A stretch of 29,529 nt of DNA from a virus: positions 1-29,529 of the IMG/VR virus record IMGVR_UViG_3300013132_000186. One strand, 5' to 3'. Both the position numbers and the translations under genes were made by a program. This document shows, piece after piece, positions 23,298-29,529 of the stretch. Each line of letters starts with the position of its first letter. The stretch's first letter is position 1. The notes under the pieces are model-generated. The model was not told the origin of the DNA, made no database searches, and saw only the letters and a program-made list of their open reading frames with translations.

Positions 23298-24674
23298 TTA
23301 GAAAATTCCCATAACTGCTGCAAGCTGTTCTTGAGCCCGTATGTTGTCTACATAACCCTTGTTTGTAGCCTGTGTATCTGTAGCCGGGGAAGATACTAGC
23401 TCTACTTGATCTACCTTAATCTTATCGTAAGCAAGTCCTGCTTGTGAATAGTTGATAGTAGTAGTTGGTTTTGTAGTGATGTTAGAAACAAGGCTCCAAA
23501 CACCTGTGTCAGCATCCTTAGAGAATGCTGTCCACTTATCAGATCCATCTATAGTATATTCTCCAACAAAAGCAAAATCTAGTAAATTTGATGGGTTATC
23601 TTGCGCTGTAAAAATCATAGGCGCAACGATAGAAATGTTTTCTGTCTGAACTGTAGTTCCGCCACCTGTAAACTGAATAGTACCCGTGATGTTTACGTTA
23701 CCACCAACGTTTACGTTACCAGTTACGCCAAGACCACCGGCTACTACAAGAGCACCTGTTGTTGTAGACGTAGATTGTGTTGGAATCTCTACGTGAACTG
23801 TTTCATCTGGGATAATGATCATCTGAGTATTGTCAGATGCAAGACCACCAGCAGCAAAGACAATCCTGTTTTCAGTACCGTTGTCTGATGTTGCGAATAT
23901 TAAGTTACCCTTACCGGTAGTTCCAGCTACTGCATTTCCTACTGGAGATACTGCTAGGAAGGTTACGTCGCCATTTGTTTTAGCATATGTAAAACTTGTA
24001 GTTGTTGGAATGGATAAAATTGTATAAGTTCCGTTAAAGATACCATCAACACCAGTAATAACAACGGGCATTCCTACACGGAATCCGTGAGCTGTTGGAG
24101 TTGTAACTGTTGCTACGTTATTTGTTAAAGACTTTCCATTTATGGTAGATGTTAAAACTTTTGGTGCTTCAAAAAATATATAACCATCATTAGGGCCGGT
24201 AATTGTAAAATCTGGGTCAGAAAATACTCCCGAGGTAATACCCATGTCAATATATCCAGAATCATCTGTTCCGTTATTTGCATAGGCAATAAAGTCTGTT
24301 GAAGAGTTTGCACCATTTCCTTTATTTTGGAATGCAATCTGTGCATAGTCTGGAGTATCGATACTTGCAATAATTGCTGGATCTTGAAGACCAGCGGCTG
24401 TTTCAAATGCTTGTGCTTCAGCGCCTACGTATAACTTACCTACGTTTGCTGGTGCACTACCATCTAGAATTGCTTCTAGTTGATCATTGAGTTCAACTTG
24501 TGCAGCTGCAGATGCGGCTACTAGGTCATTAATGCCAAGTAGGTTGCCGAGCGTTTCAAGAGTCTTGGCAATATAAACCAAATCTTGAGCTGTATAAGTG
24601 CTTGCAGCAAGTGAAGAGGTGATTTCTGATTTGACCGCTTCAATTTGCGTATTAAGCGCTGAGTAGGTTGGCAT
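23298..24674 (-). CDS. Fibre or head-surface structural protein (458 aa)
   Basis: Residues 1-50 form a helical N-terminus (LNTQIEAVKSEITSSLAA, then DLVYIAKTLETLGNLLG) that resembles the start of the 238-residue protein upstream, suggesting a shared anchoring domain. Residues about 105-170 contain DYAQIAFQNKGNGANSSTDF and ITGPNDGYIFFEAP, a beta-rich module found in phage structural proteins. The middle carries a Val/Gly-rich repeat (VAGGLGVTGNVNVGGNVNI). The C-terminal segment from about residue 345 (LDFAFVGEY, WTAFSKDADTGVWSLVSN) looks like a globular tip. The start is ATG behind AAGGAGATAACGA. It is probably a trimeric virion protein. Confidence 0.8.
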   Translation of the reverse strand: MPTYSALNTQIEAVKSEITSSLAASTYTAQDLVYIAKTLETLGNLLGINDLVAASAAAQVELNDQLEAILDGSAPANVGKLYVGAEAQAFETAAGLQDPAIIASIDTPDYAQIAFQNKGNGANSSTDFIAYANNGTDDSGYIDMGITSGVFSDPDFTITGPNDGYIFFEAPKVLTSTINGKSLTNNVATVTTPTAHGFRVGMPVVITGVDGIFNGTYTILSIPTTTSFTYAKTNGDVTFLAVSPVGNAVAGTTGKGNLIFATSDNGTENRIVFAAGGLASDNTQMIIIPDETVHVEIPTQSTSTTTGALVVAGGLGVTGNVNVGGNVNITGTIQFTGGGTTVQTENISIVAPMIFTAQDNPSNLLDFAFVGEYTIDGSDKWTAFSKDADTGVWSLVSNITTKPTTTINYSQAGLAYDKIKVDQVELVSSPATDTQATNKGYVDNIRAQEQLAAVMGIF

Positions 24675-24740
24675 TCGTTATCTCCTTCGAGGGACTGTGC
24701 CCAGTAAGCTAGTATAAGTAAAATTTTTCATTTTTAGTCC

Positions 24741-25457
24741 TTAATTGTTATATTCAGTAGGACCAAAAATATTTAGGCCTAACCAGCGGTCATTTCTTAA
24801 GAAATTGATCTGATTAGTAACGTCACCTGAGGCACTGACAGCAGATATTGCCTGGTCTCTGGCTAGCTCAATGCCTTCTATAGAGTCTTCTTCCGCATTG
24901 ACTATTACGGTTAGGGAAGAATCTCTTGCTGTGTTTACCGCCCCGACAGCTGAGGTACCTGTTGCGGCAATGATGGTTTCTGCATCGCTCTTCAGCTGGT
25001 TTATGCTAGCAGTAGCATTGTTTGCTGCCGTAGTAATCTGCCCCAAAGACGCAGTAACAAGGTCAATAATGTCTTGAGTGTTGGTTTCACCCAACTCTTC
25101 TAATAAACCCTCGATTTCTTCTATAACTGGGTCAGCCACTGCATTAAATGATGCAATAGCTGCTGTTGCTGCAGAGTTTAGGTTTGTAGTGGCTGTATTT
25201 ACAACCGCAGTTAGATTAGTATTAGCGGTAGATACTGTATTGTTTAATGATGTAGAGGCTGCAGCAGCTGTTGAGGTTACCTGCCCTTGTTGATAAGTAC
25301 CCTCTGCAATAACTCGAGTAAGAGCTAGATTAGCTACTGCTGCTTCAAGAGCCTTCATTTGAATAAGAAGGTCTTTATTGTCAATATTGGTAGCAACTGC
25401 CTCTACCTTGGCAGTAATTACTGACTCAAGAGCAGAGAAGTTGGGATTAATTGGCAC
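24741..25457 (-). CDS. Coiled-coil fibre protein (238 aa), GTG start
   Basis: The start is GTG at 25457, placed behind AAGGAGACCCA and overlapping the upstream stop region. Residues 1-50 resemble the N-terminus of the 458-residue protein. The middle, about 55-210, is Ala/Thr/Ser/Asn-rich helix with repeated phases (STAAAASTSLNNTVSTANTN and similar), typical of a long trimeric coiled coil. The C-terminal 30 residues (VTNQINFLRNDRWLGLN) may fold back or bind a partner. It follows a collagen-like protein and precedes another fibre, so it is likely a stalk. No enzyme motif is seen. Confidence 0.78.
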   Translation of the reverse strand: MPINPNFSALESVITAKVEAVATNIDNKDLLIQMKALEAAVANLALTRVIAEGTYQQGQVTSTAAAASTSLNNTVSTANTNLTAVVNTATTNLNSAATAAIASFNAVADPVIEEIEGLLEELGETNTQDIIDLVTASLGQITTAANNATASINQLKSDAETIIAATGTSAVGAVNTARDSSLTVIVNAEEDSIEGIELARDQAISAVSASGDVTNQINFLRNDRWLGLNIFGPTEYNN

Positions 25458-25466
25458 TGGGTCTCC

Positions 25467-27354
<1,888 letters not shown>

Positions 27355-27362
<8 letters not shown>

Positions 27363-28449
27363 TAAAGTCTCCGTTTGTCTTGCTTACTTGTGCACGGGTA
27401 AATACTTTTCCAGTCAGATATGTTTTTACTTCTCCTAATGAAGAGGTTAATTGAATATCCCAAAAAGCAGTACGAGGTAAAGACGCAGTAACAGCATCTT
27501 CTAAAGAAAGCCTTAAACTATCTAAAATTCCACCAGTTTGTGAAGCAAATTTTTCTATTTCAAATGTAGCTACTATTACAGGGCCAACTTGATTTGCTGG
27601 GTAACTTGGAGAAAGGCGTATCTGAGATAGAGGGGTGTAAGTAGATAGGTCCATATTAAATTTAAGAATTAATTCAAAATCATCTCCAGCATACATAGAA
27701 AGATCTCGAGTAGTCACAGTACCTGGTGGGGTAATATCTCCATAGGTAGGTATAGACAAATATACTCTTTGCGGCAAAGAACGATCATCAATCTCTTTTG
27801 GTCTATATATTGGGACGTACGCATTTGTACGGCGGCTAGTGCGTCGTAGTGAAAATACTTCAATTTTATACATACCAATGCCGAGCATGTTACAAAGTTC
27901 TCGATATTGTTCTTTTCTATTTGCAATTATTTCAGATACTTGCCTAAAACGTTCTGAACGAGGAATAGAGACGCCATCCGGGGAAATAATGTCAATATCA
28001 AAAGCAGAATCTGTAGCTAATGTATAGAGAGCCATTGTAGAGGCTAAAATAACTAAAGGATATTCATCAATTGAGGGCAAGGTGGCAAGAGTTGCTAAAG
28101 CTCCGTTACTATCAGTAGTTGACCTTGCGTGCTCAAGAAAAGCGCTATTTACATAGTATTGAATTTCAGTGTCGGTAAAGTATTTATATGCTGTGCCTGA
28201 AACTGTTACTTGAGAGCCAGCAATAGGGGTAGAAGCAAGTTCTACCATACCCACAACTTCTTCTACTGTAGATGTTGAGGATACGTTTGTGTTTCCGACT
28301 TTAATTGTAAGGTTAGATCCTTTTATTGGAGCGTACTGTAATTGAAATCTTTTTGTAAGACCGTCAGATTCAAAGGTTTCTACAAATGATCGGCCTATAT
28401 CGCCAATCTCGGCACGAAGTCTGTCAGAAAGGGTTGTAAGCGTTGCCAC
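27355..28449 (-). CDS. Probable head-tail adaptor fused to a BppU-like domain
   Basis: The 364-residue protein starts at GTG 28449 behind CGGAGGATTTA. Residues about 1-200 have helices with [36 protein letters not shown] and [20 protein letters not shown], consistent with a neck or connector protein placed soon after the capsid gene. Residues about 245-360 have [20 protein letters not shown] and [20 protein letters not shown], the pattern of a BppU N-terminal domain (G-D-x-F, then W-D-I-Q ... T-x-L-x-G-K-V). That domain anchors fibres in lactococcal phages. The fusion would join the neck to the surface block that follows. The role of the first half is less sure. Confidence 0.6.
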
Positions 28450-28519
28450 TAAATCCTCCGGCTATATTTAATCTAATCATCCAAGTAATTTGGATATAAA
28501 TCTTGGTAAACAATAAGAA

Positions 28520-28555
28520 GCCCACTCCAACAGGAGGGCGTTTGTCGGAGTGGGC
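28520..28555 (-). terminator. Hairpin terminator after the capsid-downstream gene
   Basis: A nine-base perfect stem (GCCCACTCC / GGAGTGGGC), extended inside by three more pairs after one mismatch, with a nine-base loop. On the minus strand it is followed by TTCTTATTGTTT, a T-rich but interrupted tail. It lies 19 bases after the stop of the 121-residue gene and would separate capsid from adaptor transcription. The remaining 70 bases up to the GTG at 28449 hold a short inverted repeat (28479-28495) and no promoter I can trust. Confidence 0.65.
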
Positions 28556-28573
28556 AGCTTACTGGAAAGCTAA

Positions 28574-28939
28574 TTAAAGCCTGTCGTAAAGATACCCTTT
28601 TTCCTGAAGGTGTTGGGCTACCTCTTTCGACACTTTGTATTTCTGACCGGCTTTAAATGAGTAATGTTTACCCACACCGATAGTTACAAAGTCCAAATCT
28701 TCTGCTACTCGAATTACTGTTGACTCGTCAGCTGTGGTTACTCCCACACTTTCGACCTCATCAATAACAGTAGCTACGCCTGGAACTGTTTGATCAATTA
28801 CTTCGTTTTCTAGCCGATACGTATCTATTGCGGTTGCGATAGACATTTCTTCAGCTCTTTTTGCGAGAGCTTCAGCGTTTTGCTTAATTAGCTCTTCACG
28901 TTGACGTCCAGTGACGTCTGTTACTTTAGCTTTTGCCAC
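28574..28939 (-). CDS. Small protein downstream of the capsid gene (121 aa), GTG start
   Basis: The start is GTG at 28939 behind GGAGAATAATAATC. The N-terminal half is a charged helix (QREELIKQNAEALAKRAEEM). The C-terminal part ends with YSFKAGQKYKVSKEVAQHL and EKGYLYDRL, the short beta-helix pattern (strand, G-x-x-Y-x-V, then V-A-x-H-L-x-x-x-G) often found in small proteins encoded right after phage capsid genes. It may help head assembly or connector binding, but this is not proven. Terminator-like hairpins flank it on both sides. Confidence 0.75.
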   Translation of the reverse strand: MAKAKVTDVTGRQREELIKQNAEALAKRAEEMSIATAIDTYRLENEVIDQTVPGVATVIDEVESVGVTTADESTVIRVAEDLDFVTIGVGKHYSFKAGQKYKVSKEVAQHLQEKGYLYDRL

Positions 28940-28966
28940 GATTATTATTCTCCAATGTTTGTGTTG

Positions 28967-28990
28967 GGGGGCGGAGATAACTCCGCCCCC
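28967..28990 (-). terminator. GC-rich hairpin after the major capsid gene
   Basis: A perfect ten-base stem (GGGGGCGGAG / CTCCGCCCCC) with a four-base loop lies 12 bases past the capsid stop. There is no T-run after it, so it may be an attenuator or an mRNA-stabilising 3' end rather than a full terminator. Either would help keep capsid mRNA more abundant than the mRNA downstream. Confidence 0.5.
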
Positions 28991-29002
28991 AACGGAATTA
29001 AA

Positions 29003-29529
29003 TTAGTTGGTTTCTGCCAAGACTACAGACTGGTCAGTAATTAGACCTAGACCGTAGATTGCATACCAAGCAAGCGCATGCTCACGACCGAAGTCGAGGA
29101 TACCGCCATCGCGGAGCTCAACTGGGAGAGAGATTGCGTGACCAAATGCATTGTCACCAATAAAGATTGCTGTGTAGCGATCCTTGTTACCGTTACCGGT
29201 CTTTGTTACTGGGGTTGTGTAACCGCCACCAGTTGGATAAGAAATGCTTCCAGGAGCAACAGCGGTGTCTGTGGTGTAACCAGATCCAGCACCATTTGTT
29301 ACCTTCTGGATTTGAGTTGTCTCAATGAATACTGTGTCGTACAAACGACCGATTTCACCGAGCATGAAGTTACCTGGAGCAGCGTACTTGGTTACTTCGA
29401 TGAACTCTGGTAGATCACGAAGCTTACGGCTCTGGTGTGGGTGAATAAACGCAACGTAAGTCTCTCCAAGCCTTGGAATGTTCTTGGTTGATAGTGTCTC
29501 TACTGCATCCTTAACAGTTGCAGTTGTAA
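29003..29529 (-). CDS. Major capsid protein, N4 gp56-like, partial (N-terminus beyond the right edge)
   Basis: The frame is open from the right edge to TAA at 29005-29003, giving the last 174 or so residues. The segment YVAFIHPHQSRKLRDLPEF, followed by YAAPGNFMLGEIGRLYDTVF and IETTQI, is the conserved core of the N4 gp56 family of HK97-fold capsid proteins (the H-P-x-Q ... L-R motif and G-E-I-G). The C-terminal part has FIGDNAFGHAISLPVELRDG, the P-domain closing strands, and ends with QSVVLAETN. Position, with small capsid-downstream, adaptor and neck genes after it, agrees. The N-terminal arm cannot be seen. Confidence 0.88.
   Translation of the reverse strand, partial: TTATVKDAVETLSTKNIPRLGETYVAFIHPHQSRKLRDLPEFIEVTKYAAPGNFMLGEIGRLYDTVFIETTQIQKVTNGAGSGYTTDTAVAPGSISYPTGGGYTTPVTKTGNGNKDRYTAIFIGDNAFGHAISLPVELRDGGILDFGREHALAWYAIYGLGLITDQSVVLAETN

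Noticed and set aside
24678-24731. 17-codon ORF (starts MKNFTYTSLL) between two fibre genes
   Set aside because: It has a fair ribosome binding site, but it is too short to judge and its end merges with the ribosome binding site of the next gene. It could be a leader peptide; not enough evidence.
28450-28519. Promoter for the adaptor and surface block
   Set aside because: Some -35 and -10 like hexamers are present (TTGTTT, TATAGC), but none has both boxes close to consensus at correct spacing in this AT-rich stretch.

Overview
The window is part of the structural region of a tailed double-stranded DNA phage. Every gene I can support lies on the minus strand, so transcription runs from the right end to the left end. 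The contractile tail sheath, the gp19-like tail tube and a long tape measure protein show a myovirus. The capsid gene entering from the right edge looks like the N4 gp56 capsid family. Base composition is AT-leaning, Shine-Dalgarno sequences are strong (GGAGG types), genes are packed with 1-8 base overlaps, and GTG and TTG starts are common. The collagen-like fibres, small structural proteins and zinc-ribbon proteins recall phages of aquatic bacteria. No host marker is present, so the host is unknown.

Layout in the order of transcription. (1) 29529-27355: end of the major capsid gene, a small capsid-downstream protein, a terminator, and a probable neck adaptor fused to a BppU-like domain. (2) 27362-14580: a large virion-surface block. 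It holds three collagen-like proteins rich in Gly-Pro-Thr, two fibre proteins with related N-termini, two small beta-rich structural proteins, a 949-residue Kelch-like protein, a diverged glycosyltransferase-like protein, and a second glycosyltransferase fused to TPR-like helices. (3) 14580-9867: a 664-residue Cys-rich protein with polyproline runs of up to 25 residues, a small protein, a zinc-ribbon protein, a prolyl-4-hydroxylase-like 2-oxoglutarate oxygenase, a glycosyltransferase resembling the GT60 (Skp1 hydroxyproline GlcNAc transferase) family, and a DUF6065-like protein. (4) 9819-7549: head closure, four tiny Cys/Lys-rich proteins ending in a strong terminator, a small membrane protein, a HK97 gp10-like protein and a tail terminator. 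(5) 7502-1: sheath, tube, tail assembly chaperone with a canonical -1 slippery site, tape measure with two peptidoglycan-cleaving domains, and the start of a baseplate or tail-tip protein.

The most interesting hypothesis is a virion-protein modification cassette. A prolyl-hydroxylase-like enzyme and a glycosyltransferase of the type that modifies hydroxyproline are encoded back to back, just downstream of a polyproline protein and in the same gene string as three Gly-Pro-Thr collagen-like proteins and two more glycosyltransferase-like genes. Together they could hydroxylate and glycosylate the phage's own fibres.

Two further points are not visible from a plain open-reading-frame view. The tail assembly chaperone is extended by a -1 frameshift at TTTAAAG, with a possible second recoding event before the tape measure. 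The region 8728-9237, which looks empty, encodes four very small proteins, three of them with Cys motifs.
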